From Tricholomella constricta (Eukaryota; Basidiomycota; Agaricomycetes; Agaricales; Lyophyllaceae), in contig JAACJP010000022.1 of assembly GCA_013368375.1 (NCBI GenBank), positions 496,001 to 560,000 on the forward strand: a DNA stretch of 64,000 bases, given 5' to 3'. This document shows positions 35,209 to 48,443 of the stretch, piece by piece. The notes below the pieces were generated by a model. The model searched no databases. It saw only the letters and a list, made by a program, of their open reading frames with translations, and had not been told where the DNA came from. Positions within the stretch are counted from its first letter, which is position 1. Each line of letters opens with the position of its first letter. The translations under genes were made by a program, and so were the position numbers.

Positions 35209-38200
35209 ATGCCTGTGTCAGTGCCACGTCGCGTCAGCGATATCACGCCAACCCGGACTCCGTCTTCGCAAGAAACACGACGTATGACCTCATTTGGGAA
35301 TTTGGCAACTTGCTCAAAGTCGATTATAGGCTTTACATTTGAGAGCAGCTCCGAAGATGCCAGTCCTGCTTCTCAAATACGGGCAACCCAAGAGATTCCA
35401 ATCGAACGATTCAGACAGTAAGTGGATTTCCGATGATCATTTACCACTCGTCACTTGACCATCCAGGCGTATGATGGACCTGAGAGGCGAAGTGAGTCAT
35501 TTGCGTGAATGATTGCCTGTCCCGCATTTACCAAGTGTCGTAGCTTGGAAACTTTTCGAAAGAGTGTCGCCAATTGGGCAGATCCTATGCCCTCATCACG
35601 GCTGTTCGGGAGCTCATAGAAACACTCGACCGAATGTTGACCATGTTTCATGAAAACGCCGCCAAACTCTCGAAAATGGTTCAAGAGCCGTTGAAGAACC
35701 AGAATAGGATTGCGACAACGTTCGCCGGTCTGTCGGCGATCACGACCCGCATCGATGGCGTGGCAGACGCGTTTGAGAACTTCCGCGAACGTCTCAATGA
35801 GTTCCGAGAATACACCGTGCATTATTCATTCTAATATTCTTCCAGTTGTAATCTCATCTAGTTGGTCAGGACGAAAGTGTCAAGCTCAAGTCCATAATAA
35901 AGCTGTTCGAAGGTGACCTCAGGGTACGTGTTCAGTCATACTTTCTGTCCTCCTTGTACTTTACATCGTGTATCTAGTACCGCACTTCGTGCTTAAAAGC
36001 ATACAGAGGTGAGTGAATTTCCCGCGAGATTTTCGCCATCAGAAGTTCATTAGCATGAGATCAGGCCGTTTCGACCACGACCATGTCAACATGCATCTCT
36101 TCGTTAATAATCTGATGGAAGAGATGGGCGATGACCTGGATGAAATTCTCTCCGCGTTCAAGTTCTTCAACACTTATGGTGAGTAATGATAACGAAGATA
36201 TACACATTTGCCTGACATTCCTTGTAGGAGTTCCCGCGATGCATTATGAGCAGAAGCGCGATGCTGAAATTGTGCTCAATTTGTCGACGGTGGCCACATT
36301 CTTCTCTGCCGTCACAGCCACTACACTTCAAATGTCCGTTAGTATCCAAGGCGAAGGCACTAGGCCCAGCCGAGTCATCGCAATTGTCAACACATTCTGG
36401 TTTTGTTCCTTGGTCCTTAGTATCGGTGCCGCCTTGAATAGCTTGATGGCCGCGGCCTGGAAACGCACTACATAGTAAGTCGACGACGATGCTGACTTGC
36501 AACCTATCAATTCATATATATTCAGTGGTACCCGAGGTCGAAAGCTACCTCTCTGGGTCACAATTTGGATCCACGTTTCAGCTCCCATTTTCCTCCTGGT
36601 GTCTATCGCGTGTTTCTCTGCTGGGCTGGTGCTGTTTTCGTATGGGTCTAATCAGGTATGCATTTATACAATATTTTAAGTGATTACTGTCGACGAGTGT
36701 CCTCAGGAAAAAACCACATCGGTTCTTACGTTGGTCACCACCATAGTGACTTCGTTCGGATTCATAGCTGTCGCAACTTGGATTGTGTATGAACAGTGGA
36801 TCGCTGCGTTGATTTTGACGTTTCCATCTTTTCGGGATCGACTGCAGTCAACTCCACCCATCGACAACGCCACAGAAACCAAAGAAACCACCCATGCATC
36901 CATGGCGGGTCATGTTAGCTTCCGTCGCAAAAGATCTGATTCGATTTCCGTTATTTCCGTCGCGTCAACGGCGTCAAACAATTCGTCATTCGGGATCGCC
37001 GACCTTGTTCACATTTTTGGACGTAAACCTCTGGAACACGCAGATGCCGCCGACAAACCTCTTGATCCTGAAAGCCTGGCTCATCCTCCATCCGCAGAAG
37101 CTTCCCTGACCGCTGGGGAGCACGACGGCCAGCATCGGCCTATCAACCCCTTGATGGGCTGGTCAACAGCTGCTCGGACGGTAGCACTCGAAACTACGGC
37201 TGCTAAAGAATTTTGGAAAAAGACTACTCACGCGATCCCTAGGTGGGCGACTTCCAATGCGAAAACTGAATCTCCACAGAGGACTGCGTCCCCAATTCCT
37301 CGCCATCAGATGACTCTCGAATCTACCCACCTCACCTTACATTCAGGATTAGGTGTGATACAAGATCTCGAGTATTCCCCGGATGGCAAAATTCTGGCAA
37401 CTGCACAGTGAGTGACAGTTCTCACTGTGGGGCTGCGATATGTGACCCCCCCACATAGCTACGATGAGCACCATCGACAATCGCGAACAGTTTGCTATGT
37501 CACTGAGGTTAGGGCGCCCTTTTGTTATTGCAGCGTACCATCCTACTAACAGCAAATATAGGCCTATGAGCATACGTATCCCTTCAAACACGCCACTGGG
37601 AGCACTTGCAAACAAGTTACATGGTGCGTGATGGGCTTTATCTGACCATACACTTGACCTGAGCCAAAGATTTCAGGTCGCCAGACGGGACCAAACTCCT
37701 TGCCAGACTTGACCATCATTTCAATATCTTGGATCCTGTGAGATTTTCTGCATTTTCTAGTCAGGGGATCTAAGAGACGCCCGAAATATACAGCAGTGCA
37801 AAGCTCTGGGCCCCATTATCAAGCGACCTCATCAGATAGAATCCGCAGCATGGTGTGCAAGTAACCAAAGTAGGGTGCCTCCTTCTAATACGAAGCAGGA
37901 CTAAAGAGCTCGTCTCCAGAATTTCTCTCTGTTGAAAGGAATGTCGTTTATAAGCTGGTATATATGACACCCGATCTACGAGCACGAGTACCTGACGTTT
38001 TTCCGTCAAGTCTCTTCAGGGAAAGGTTTGTTTATTGGTGCTTGTAAGTTTTTAATTATGAATTTAATTTTCTCAAAGGTGTTAGAACAATACCGTTTCG
38101 ACAACATTCTCCTCCGAGATGTAAAGGTGGTCCCTGACTCGCAGCTTCTGCTTGTTACTGGGAGAGTCATCTTCCCCCACGCAGAAACACTTCCAAACAA

Positions 38201-38928
38201 CAGCAGAGCTGAAAAACAACTAATCTGTGAGCTTTGCTCGTTATAATGACGAGATTTATCCACTAACGAACCATTCAATTGCAGTGTACGATATGAAATC
38301 AAAAGCGTATCTGAGGTATGTTTCTCCTAATTTCGCTAAATAATTGTTTTACAACTGCTGCACCAGTCGCAATCCAGTATTGGACGACGTCCGTCATGTC
38401 AGTCTTGCCAAGGAATTATCCAAGGAAGTGACTGGTTTCGACGTACTCCTCAGTCACAAGAACAAGGTCTGGATATTTACACTATCCGTTGTTTATTCAT
38501 GTCCGGTGAACGAATCGCATAGCCCGCTCCTCAGATGTGGAGCTTGATGCCACACCTCATTGGGAACCATCGATTAAAGCCCAAAAAAGCTAGTTCGCAG
38601 CTTCCAGTTGACCTATATGGCTTTGGGAACTTTGCCGGGGACAAAGACCAGATGATTCTCTGTGTTGGACAGGGTAAGTCATCTTCTTCAAAACATCGTT
38701 TACAGTGGCTGACGAAATCCAGATGGCGATGTTCATATACGAGACAGAGAGCAAGACCGCCTTGTGCAGAGCGTAAAAGCCGAGGTCGTGACCAACAACT
38801 GGCGTTGCATCGCGTGGTCTCCTCTGTCATCACATCCGGGTTCAGTCACATTCTGCACGGCTGGTGTGAACCAGTTCAAAGTCTGGTCTGTCGAACTCCC
38901 GACGTCACCGCCAGCGTCCAATCTTTAG
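35209..38928 (+). CDS. Copy C: multi-membrane-span protein with C-terminal beta-propeller
   Basis: Diverged paralogue of copy B with the same exon plan, except that its first exon (35209-35417) is long and Ser/Thr-rich and carries the ATG. Next come 35467-35491 and the helical exon from 35544. The membrane exons lie at about 36230-36476, 36525-36655 and 36708-37410. The propeller exons run from 37460 to TAG 38926-38928. Key segments are FSKECRQLGRSYA, STVATFFSAVTATTL, FWFCSLVLSIGAALN, PLWVTIWI, DLEYSPDGKILATA, SPDGTKLLARLDHHF, DGDVHIRDRE and NWRCIAWSPL. I followed nearly all exons and found no stop or frameshift. Its 3' end is 265 bp from that of copy D. Confidence 0.78.
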
Positions 38929-39193
38929 GGCCTCCACGAGTACGACGCCATGACTGTTAGCATTTTTTGGGCCGATATGATCTACTATACTTTCTTTTTT
39001 TGCGGATGGACTCGGACATCTCTGGTTACAGTGAAATGACAGCACGTAGCGTACGATGACTTGCTCACGACATACTTTCTAGGTGTATTTGTTGGCTTAA
39101 AACGATTCGTAAGCGTCAGATATCGTAAGCGTCAGATATTTATTGCAAGTCAAAGGTATGGACTTTTGTTGTTACAGGGAAGAATTTAGCAAG

Positions 39194-42100
39194 TTATGAT
39201 GGTTGTTCAAATGACCAAACATTGAGCTCCGTCGTTCCAGCGGACGCAAATGTAATGCGGCCGCGAGGGTCGACAGGGCCGACCGCTGCGTTGCGCGATT
39301 GAGTAGTGGAAGCCTGTGCTTCAACGCACAGTAATGGCTCTCCCGATGCACGGTCCCATATGTGCATGCTGCCGTCTATAACAAGTGAGCGGGGCAAGGA
39401 GGGATCGGATACAATATAACACACTGTGATCGGCGCAAAGAAGGAAATTTTCTTTTTGACCAGCCAAATAGGCAGGGCCAGAGAGTCCGGCGGTTTGCAG
39501 GTGTATTGGACCTGGTTTCAATTGGTGCGAACCCCTTATACTCGGCTCTAAAGTCCAAAACCGTGGAGGGACCTGATAAACCAGGTCGGGTGAAGCTCGT
39601 AGGTACGATTATAGGGCTATCGTGCACGTACAGTGTTTCTGTGACCGAGAAGCACATCGAAACCGTAGCGTCCGACTAGGAGATGACTTGCCAACGTAAT
39701 ATGACGCACGTCGTCCAATACAGGATGGCGGTTGACGGGAATTTCTGCTCGCATATCATACACTAGGAATTTCTTCAGACGACCATTATAGGAAAGAATG
39801 GTATAACCTACATATGAGCTGTTTTTCTGTCCTACCATGGACGGGAAGCAGATGTTCGTCCGGAAACATAACTCTTCCTACAACGAGAAGTAGGTTTGAT
39901 TTTGGGATCACAGCAATGGCTCGTAATAGCAGTTTCTCGAACTGATATGTTGCCAAGACCTACAAATATGATAAATATGAGGAGTGCTGATGCAGAAAAA
40001 TTGAAAGCGCACCTCCCCTTTGGCAGACTCGTGGTAAAGTCAGTTTGGTTGTCTTCATGAATTGTGAATAAAATTTACCAAGCGAAACACAGTGCTCTTT
40101 TCGACAGAAAGGAAGCCTGCAGTGAGAGAGGGGTTAGATTAATATTGCTGGTCGGGTGATCGAAGCTCTACCCGTTTGGTTGAACCACGCTGCATTTTCG
40201 ATCAAGTGCGGTCGGCTGACTGTGTAGATTAACATACAATTCTAATTATGTATCATTGCATGAGTTCGAATCATTGTCAATTTATGCGAGAAAGCGTACC
40301 GAGTTCAACACATCGAAGCTGTGGCTAAGGCGGACAAGCAACCTCGCTCCATCTGGGGACCTGACAGAATTGTTACGTTTGACAAGCATAACCGTTCCGC
40401 ACGACATTACCATGCAACCTGTTTGCTAATCCTTCTCTGAGAATGCAAGTGTCGAAATGTGTAAGCGTAATGCTGGAATTCTGTTATGCGATGTCATGCT
40501 GTCAAGGAGATGGACGAATACCTCTGTAATGAATATCATCGTGGTAGATTGCTCAAGAACGCTGTCGTAGCTACAGTTCGCGTCATTTCGGCTAAGTGAA
40601 TGCCAAAAGTCAGATTATCATACTTGGTTATTGCTAATAAGCGTTTGTTGGGCGAGTACTCGAGGTCTTGCAAGGCTCCATGCCGCAATGGAATGACGCG
40701 GTCAGGGGGTTCACGCGACGTTTGAGGCACGGACGAAGAATCGGTGCGTATCATCGGCCTGGACGGAGGAAGTGTTTGATGATCAACCGTCATGCGAGGA
40801 ACTCCCTGCGGAACCTTCTCCCATAGCAACTTTGTCACGGGCACCATAGATGAGATCTTGCCAGCGGTTTGAATCCACCGCTGCCTCGCGCCTTCCTCGG
40901 TGGCCAGTAATTGTGGGGTGATTTCGAGACTCTCCAGAGCTGGGGCATCGTCCACTCCTTGCTCTTGGTCGGCGGCAGGGGGTGGTGCTGGAGAACCGCC
41001 GCGGAAAATATGATTGAAGGCGCGAATCAAGCGAGCGGGCCTCGACACGACGGTAGTCGATGAGGATGAGGATAAGTCAGAGTATCCAGATGAAAGAGTG
41101 TTTGTTTTCTCCAGCGTGGGGCTGACGATGGGCTGAGGAATATTCGACTGCAGTTTACTGCCTCGTTTTTCCGGGGCCTTGCGAATAACTATAGGGGCGA
41201 ACCAATATTCATACGCAAGGATTAGCAGTAAAGAGAGAAGCCCGAGAGATGCTATCGCAGTTGCTGCCAAGGTGAGGGCTGAGGTATACTTAGCCTTCAG
41301 GAGAAAAAGGGAAAAATTAGAACTTTATTGTTATGTAAAGTGGGAAAAGCTTGCCTGGTGCGACGCAAAAGTGAAAAGTCCAAGCCCAGCGGAGAAGCAT
41401 GCGATCGAGACAGCAAGCAAAACAGGGACGGACGCTCTGATCCAAACCGTGATCCAGGGTAATATAAGTCGCCTCTGAGACCCACTATATAGGCAGATAA
41501 ACGTGTCAATAGTTTTTAATCTTGTGAGTAATTTAAAGGCTTACAAAATGCTTCGTTTCCAGGCAATAACGAGGATGCTATTCAACGCGGAACCGATACT
41601 TAAAACCAGGGAACAGAACCAAAACGTATTGACAATGGATAACGTCACTGAACTCGGAAAGCTGATCGAAATCTGGAGCATGGTGGCTGTCACTGCTGAA
41701 AAAAAGGTGGCCACCGCTGAAACATTCAATACGCCTTCGATGTCGCTCCTTTGTTCGTATTGTAGGCCTGGCATTCCTGTAGATATTCATCACCATTAGC
41801 TTAGGCCTCAGCAACATAATATCGTAGGTCAAACCATATGTCGTAAATAATCTGACAGACATCGTAAGACCGACAAGCCCTTGCTCCATCATGCCAGCCA
41901 ATTCGTGAACGTAGTAATGCATGTTACGATCAAAGTTGTCTAAATGTGAGCGTTCGTCACCGTTGCCTCGCGCGACAGAATGAAGTTCACATACTGTTAT
42001 GCATGGCTAAGCAGGCGGCCCTGTACTGTTTGATATGAGATGCATTGCTTGACACTGTATGGAAACCACGCTCACGTTGAGGTTTCCTATCATAGCATTC

Positions 42101-42781
42101 AACAGTGTGTCTATCTTCGTGAGTTCATTCTGTTTCGAACCATCATCAGTCGTGTCGTGCATAACGAGAAGCCCATCACCGATGTGAACGTACAGTATAT
42201 TCACGAAACTCGTTTAGATTTTCACGAAAATCCTCGAATGATTCTGCCAATTGTTCAAACCAAAGCGGCGATGACTGAAGGTCATCTTTCCCGCTTCGAG
42301 AGAAAAGGCTCTGCATATCTGAATCTTGAATGGATGGAGATAGATGCCGCGCATTTTCGTAAATGTTGGATAAGAAAGACCCCAGCTCAAATCGAAGTTC
42401 GTGATTAGAACGAATCAATGCGTATGACCACCTCAAGTGACTGCACTCTTTCGAAAATGATTCGAGCTAAAGAACCAGCCACAAAGTTAAAGGACTCCTC
42501 ATTTGATCAAAGCCAAGACTAACCTCTTTGCAGAGATCTGAAATGTGCCTGTAGATGGCTCCATCAGAACTTGGTACATACATTGAATAGCGCCGATACA
42601 TCTCACGACTTGAAGCGTCCATAGGATGCTTTGATGGCCTGAGGGCTGCGAGGGTTTAGTTCAATCGGTTCCGTATCTTTCAGTCGATCCCCGGGACCTG
42701 GAGGGAGGTTTATCTTGTCAGCAACACGTCAGAACGATACGGCCTTGGAGAGTAGTCCTCACTTCGATCAGAGTTGCTCAT
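39194..42781 (-). CDS. Copy D: multi-membrane-span protein with C-terminal beta-propeller, most diverged
   Basis: Minus-strand paralogue. The helical exon begins near 42470 (LESFSKECSHLRWSYA). Membrane exons are at about 41541-41774 (SAVATFFSAVTATML, NTFWFCSLVLSIGSALN), 41350-41490 (LPWITVWI) and from 41290 downward. The latter exon also encodes the linker, ending DLEYSPNKRLLAI. Propeller exons follow (SPDGARLLVRLSHSF, DGSMHIWDRASGEP, RITFASAGTTELNVWS) and end at TAA 39194-39196. The intron after TM3 has a GC donor (CAG|GCAAG). No disrupting change was found in the exons followed. The 5' end is uncertain: the best ATG is 42779-42781, but its connection to the next exon could not be resolved. 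Confidence 0.7.
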
Positions 42782-45700
42782 TGTCGTTTTCAGAGAGCAG
42801 CACCGTTTTCAGGGAGGGCGTTCAGAGGGAAGAAAACCAACCGAGTACTAAGCAACGACTCGGATGCCGTGAGTTCCTCCCGCACCAGCCCCGCAGTCCA
42901 CGAATCGATCGCTTATCTGTCGAACAGTACCATTTATCCTGTCTTGCGTTATAAATATCCTGTACGCACCTCGAACACATGTCAGCTAGAAGCGCGAGAT
43001 GCTTGTGAACGACTCGGACGTATCATTGTAAACCGGCCCGTTACCCGGGCAGTGCTGCACTTCCTAACTTTCCGTGCCATCTTTATTTTAAACCATCCTA
43101 AATCTGAATAATATCGAGTCTGTCAATAGAGTCTCTAACTCCTCTCTTTGTCGAGGCTATCGCTACGTATATCATTGAATGTATTTTCAATTATCCCAGT
43201 AAATTTCCGGGCCACTTAAGATGTATTCTAGCAGAATTAAGGGCCGTACCGTAGACGTGCGGAAGCACGGTGATACCCAGGTATATATACTGATCTGACA
43301 ACGTAATTTGACAATGCCTTTCAAGTTGTGTTTTTCCACCTTGGAGAATTATGTACAGGGTAGTTGCAGATCTCCTTGCAAGTTTGCTGTGCCCCCACCT
43401 AAGCAGATCACTGAAGGGAATATAAGCACCCTGGTATATTCCTCTGGCCCCTCTATATCTCGCCCCATAAAGCCCATACTCAAGTCGTTCCAGGAAATGG
43501 TACAATGGTTGATGACCCAAACGATCAACGACGAAAGGATGAAGATGTCCGGTTGCACCTTGCCCAAGACCCAGAGTTCACGATACCGAAGTAGGAGTCT
43601 TCCAGAAACATTCGCAAAACATCATGCCGAACATACGATGACCATCACAAAGTCTCGAACAGATCAGAGTAAAATCGCACACTTATCCTCGGCGATAGCG
43701 GTCGAAGTGGGCGCCCAGTCGAGGACGGATCCTTACTAGGTCTCGCCATCACCCTTACCATGTATGACGATAACCTCTCTCCGACCAGCAATCTCGTCAC
43801 AATGCCAGATCAAGAGGCTGCTTTTTGGAAGGCGCCTCGATGGGAAGGAGGTATTAGCGATGAAAGAACCACTGAAACCCGATGCCACCGATGACCAGAG
43901 GAATGCGTATGTGGATTTGATGTAGCTTGACGGCGACGACCACTTCTGCATCTTCCAGTGGGGCGTACCGGCGTACATGCATATGACCTTCAGCAATAGA
44001 TGCGGTTTGACCTTCACAAACGGCCCAAGGTATTTGTTGGTGAGAAACCGGCGATTGCTGCGAGCTGGGCGGGTGTCCGTGGGACCAGAAAATGAATATA
44101 GCCCTAGTTACGTCCCTAGGTATTTTGTGCACATACGGGATAGCACAAAAAAGCGAGAATAAGATTTGCCTGCTCCAGTTCGTCGGATCTCTCGAACTCA
44201 TGTCTCATCCATCACTCACCGATCCCAAGGGGGCACGAACGAGGTTGCACATGCCACGTCGGAAGAACCACTCGAGCGTTGCAACTTTAGCGCAAGTCCA
44301 CTGTCATCTTCGTAGGCGCGCTTACCCTAGAAGATCCAAGGACGGTCCGACCAGTCGCGCACAGATGTTGAATTCCCTGACCATGGCCAACCCCTTTAGC
44401 GTTGAGCTTTCAAAAATCACCAGAATCCAAGTGTCCATTTCGCGGTGGATCCGATACGTTAAGAGGACTTCGTGGGTGCGCTTGCTTGCTTATTCAGAAA
44501 AGTCCAAGAACTGTCCGACCTGTCGCGCACATATTAACGTTAATGTTACGTCCCTAGCTCCTTTGTAAGGGACATATTCGAGAGCGCATGAAACGCGAGA
44601 ATAAGATTTGCCTGCTCCAGTTCGTCGGATCTCCGTTTGACCTATGTCTCATCGATCACTCACCAGGTAGGTCGCACATGTCACGTCGGAAAATAATAAT
44701 ATAATCGAGCCTTGCAACTTCAGCGAAAGTCCACGGTTGTCTTCGTGGGTGCGCTTAAAATTAGCTAGAAGATCCAAGGACTGTCCGACCAGTCGCACAC
44801 AGATATTAGATTCCTTAGCCAATCCCTTTAGCCTTGAGATTTCAAAGGTCATCAGAGGAAAGAAGCCTTGCTGCGAGATCAAAGCCTGAAGAGTACATAC
44901 GCGCCGTCAAAGTATCCATTCCGTTCGATTCCATGCGGTGGATATGTCAAGAGGACTTCGTGGGTGCGCTTATCCAGAAGAGATCATCTGTCCGACCTGT
45001 CGCACACAGATTAATTCCCTGACCAACCCCTTTAGCCTTGAGATTTCATTCAAGAGTCATCAGAGGAAAGAAGCATTGCCACAAGACCATAGCTGAAATG
45101 TATCCAGTTCGCTGGATGCCATGCGTTGCAAATCTCCACAAAATAAATTAGTTTCCAGCATGGCGTCGGCGCAGATGGAATATTGGGATACGGGATGGTG
45201 CGCAGCATTTAGGTTAGTCTCGATTCGGTTGCCATGTTCGATTTTTGTTCCAAGTGACGGTGTCCAGACATCTTCTATACTCAAAAGAAGAAGAACTCCG
45301 ACGTGAACTGAACTTCAAACTCACATTCAAGCTCCGCGACGAGTTTGACGTCTAAATCGTTGCCGCGGCGTCCAATAGCAGAGGCCGGCGGCGGTTTAGC
45401 AAGGCGACGCTCTCCTACCCAAAGGGTATACATCATATAGCGACAAAGTTGCGTGCATCGGATCCCCACTTTGATGTCCTCGTAGCCGGGGAGAGCATAG
45501 CACGTATATGCATCACTGCCCCGTGGGATTACAGATCCCGTCTTGCGCGGTGCGCGGTGGCAAAGATCATCCCTCGGAATCAACGCTGGAGATCCAGACA
45601 ACACGCCCCCCCGGACGGACTTGATGTCATCATAGCAATTCTCGGTTTAGATACCCAGATACGCCTGCCTGAAGCTCTAAGAAACCCAAATTGACGCACA

Positions 45701-46317
45701 ACAGACTGAAGCAGATTTGTGATGATGGTTCTCTGCAGCTGGTGACGTTCCAAAAAAAACATCTTTCGGCGCTTGGAGAATCTGGATCTGACAGTCAAAA
45801 ATAGCCAGACAGCTGCTTACACGAGGATGGATCCAAGGCGATGGGCTGAGTAGGTATCCTGATCGATCGAAAGTCGCATTACGATACTGACGCTCGACGT
45901 ATTCGCTTCCTATCCTCGCAGAAGGAAATCATCATCTCGTCGACGTGCCAAGAGAACCGGCCCAAGGCTTTTTCCTGGGGCGCAGCTGCTGAAAAAAAAA
46001 ATAGAAACACGGGGTCAAATTGGCGCCGTATGTATGTTTGCATGGACATAGCATGTCACGGATATTGGTTTTCGGCATGGAATATAGTGACCATGCGACG
46101 CACTTTGTCAGATCCTTGCGTCATCGGCGAAGGCATGCCGCGCCATTGAATTCGGGCGTTTCATTTCATTCGGTATGATCTGCCGTGATCGTAGAATTCG
46201 TTTTTCAATTTAATTTAGCTCCTGACAGCCACGACGAAACCAAGTAAGCTCTGAAAGTGGAAGTGTGCGTGCGGTGCTCGGATGTCACATTGCAGGTTGT
46301 CATAGGAGTGTTTCCAT
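42782..46317. other. Gene-poor region
   Basis: No gene I can defend. A minus-strand open frame at about 43860-44050 with a regular, hydrophobic C-terminus (LVIGGIGFQWFFHR) looks partly coding but has no confirmed exon partners. A minus-strand frame at 45297-45604 is similar in quality. Degenerate tandem repeats fill 44.15-45.1 kb. Confidence 0.45.
44150..45120. repeat. Degenerate tandem repeats
   Basis: A block starting AAGATTTGCCTGCTCCAGTT at about 44162 recurs at about 44604. Shorter elements recur four times: GTCCGACCAGTCGC-type near 44346, 44512, 44780 and 44990. A CCCTTTAGC.TTGAG element recurs near 44390, 44824 and 45030. Spacing is irregular, as if tandem duplications had been partly deleted. 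No coding function is evident. Confidence 0.75.
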
Positions 46318-47019
46318 TCATTTCACATATTCTTTGTGTTTCTTGTGCCACTCCTCCAAAGAGTCGGGCCCGTAACCCTCGTAAGTTTTTTTATCGCCTT
46401 CAGGGAGGCGCACGTAAGCCGGTTTTGAGTCCAATTTGATACAGACCTATGATAGAGAAGGTCGGCGGCGGAGTGCGGACATGGCAAGATGAAGGCTTAC
46501 AAGGGTGTCTGGAACCTTCAGCGGAGAGTCAATTGCAGACGCAAACGGATGAATATGTTCAGGCCTGGTGTGATCCGTTGTAACGCAATCTCGTTCGAAA
46601 GCAAGAAATGGAATCTCACCAATTCTCGTCATAGAGCCAAAGCATGCTTGAACATTTAGAGCAGAAATTTCGTTCCGACGATGCAATACATTGGTCGGGG
46701 GTGTCTCGATTCAAGACTGCCTTGTAAACACTGCACCGAATTTGATCAGCGTCCAAAAGGCGATGGTGCGAACACTTGTCCCACCTTATGTGTTCTTTCC
46801 CTTCCACCTTGAGCGTGTCACTATGTCCTCCAAGGTTGATAGAACCGCCGACACCTCCCACCTTCCTGCAGATGGAGCAGAGACATAACTGTTCGGCACA
46901 ATCAGCACATAACGCCTGCTAGGCCCTTTGACACACACTTGGTAAGGTACAGCTGTACTGGATTCCACTGTGAACCTGACTGCACCGCAATGGCAACTTC
47001 CTGAAAGTTTGACGGGCAT
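46318..47019 (-). CDS. GFA/CENP-V family zinc protein (glutathione-dependent formaldehyde-activating-like)
   Basis: Five exons, 46939-47019, 46785-46888, 46620-46730, 46501-46564 and 46318-46446, join in frame to 162 residues. The zinc ligands of the GFA fold are present: C9 and C11 in SCHCGAV, the CSIC motif at 31-34, and a FCSKCSSMLWLYD motif in exon 3. The conserved PEHIHPFASAID follows in exon 4. Members either bind glutathione adducts of small aldehydes or have unknown thiol-related roles. Fungal genomes carry many paralogues, so substrate and role cannot be assigned. Confidence 0.92.
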
Positions 47020-48443
47020 CGTCGACGAAAGGAAAGTACAGTTTCAAGGTGAATCAGACCGTGGAGCAATGGGGGCCAGATTGGCTCGTGACCAGATGCA
47101 TGGAAGTTCAATCTTAGTCTAAATTCAGAACGCAAAATTGACTAGAAATGAACGTTCTGGTACTCTGCAATATTTGTAGGTGCCATATGCATCGCATGTT
47201 TTTCGAATAAGCACAAGTCTGAAGTCAGGTCGTCCGCGTCAGAAGTGAGAAGGGTTCGCCAAGTCCACTCGATCGTCGGGTTTGACATTTAACCCCAAAC
47301 ACCGAACTCATCAAAACCCCGCTGTTTTTTTTTCCGTCCGGTTACCGTCTCCTCCCTGCCCATCTGCTGGGTGCCGCTACATTCTCGCCGCCGTTCATGA
47401 TCACATTGACATATACAGACCAGGGTATCTGTCTTTAGAGCTATCCGTCTGTCGTTGCGACGTCGGGATTGGGAAGCCTCGGAGATCCCTGCTCACTGTC
47501 ATTCATTGCCTTGGAGGTGAGCCCACGCTTTTCACGTTGCCTTCCGGACCCCAAGGTCATCTATCATGTCGATGATTTTACAAAAACAAAAACTGATTTT
47601 AATGAGTATGACCCGTTCTCGGACGGGAAAGAACTCACCCTTTTTTGCTGAGACCCTACTTTCTTTGGCCAGTATTGTAAACGTGTTACTGACTAACACT
47701 CCTCCCGCAGACCTCAGCTCTCCATCCACCACCAGCGGCTCGTACCTCTTATAACAAGTTTTTAAATGTATCGGCTATCTTCCATGGCCCAATATATGTT
47801 GTATACGGCTACCTCAAACTCTCCCATGCAAGGACTCGTCACGATATTTTACCGCAAGTTTTGCGCGAGAGTTCGCCACCCCGGGTGTTGAACTGTAATA
47901 TGTCTGGGTCGGCTAAGGACAAGCAAGTTCGACAAGGGGTGGACCCCTCGGAGACCGCTGCAGTGTCCTGTACACGTGCTACCTCAGAGGCGAAGGCTCT
48001 CTGCTCAGGCTGATTGACAGGCTCCACAACAGACGACGGGACTGTCCTTGAGCGGCGAAAGGGTCTGGTTTCATTGTGAAGTACAGTGTGTTGTTGTGGC
48101 CCCAGACGTGAAGCAACAGCCGTGCACTTGACGCAAGTATTATAAGCCGTCTGGTAGAGATCTAATATGAAAGAAAAAAATCCCGGAGGACAGAATATGA
48201 TTGATGAATCGATGATATCGTACACTCTTTTTTGGGAAGGCCACATTGTCTCTACGCTACGCTCCGTACTTACTATAGCTAATAAACTACAAGTATGTTT
48301 TTGCTAATAATAATAGTACATGTCTCTCTCTATGTTATTAACTGTCCATAACTCGAAAAAAACCAAAGTACATACATAGAGACGATATAATAGAAGAGGA
48401 GAGATCAATTCCCCTGCGTACGTAGCAACGCGAACAATAATAA
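47020..48443. other. Intergenic between GFA gene and zinc-finger regulator
   Basis: Open frames at 47282-47760 (plus) and 47839-48246 (minus) have no recognisable motif and are not called. 48250-48440 is AT-rich and is probably 3' UTR of the regulator gene. Confidence 0.5.

Noticed and set aside
43308..43739. 143-codon plus-strand frame
   Set aside because: Overlaps open frames on the other strand, with no domain and no neighbouring exons.
44092..44568. Possible RING-finger protein, because a translated segment reads CPTCRA
   Set aside because: Only the last two of eight metal ligands are present, and the frame is made of degenerate tandem repeats.
47282..47760. Overlapping plus-strand frames, possible small gene
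   Set aside because: No consistent exon chain or motif could be built.
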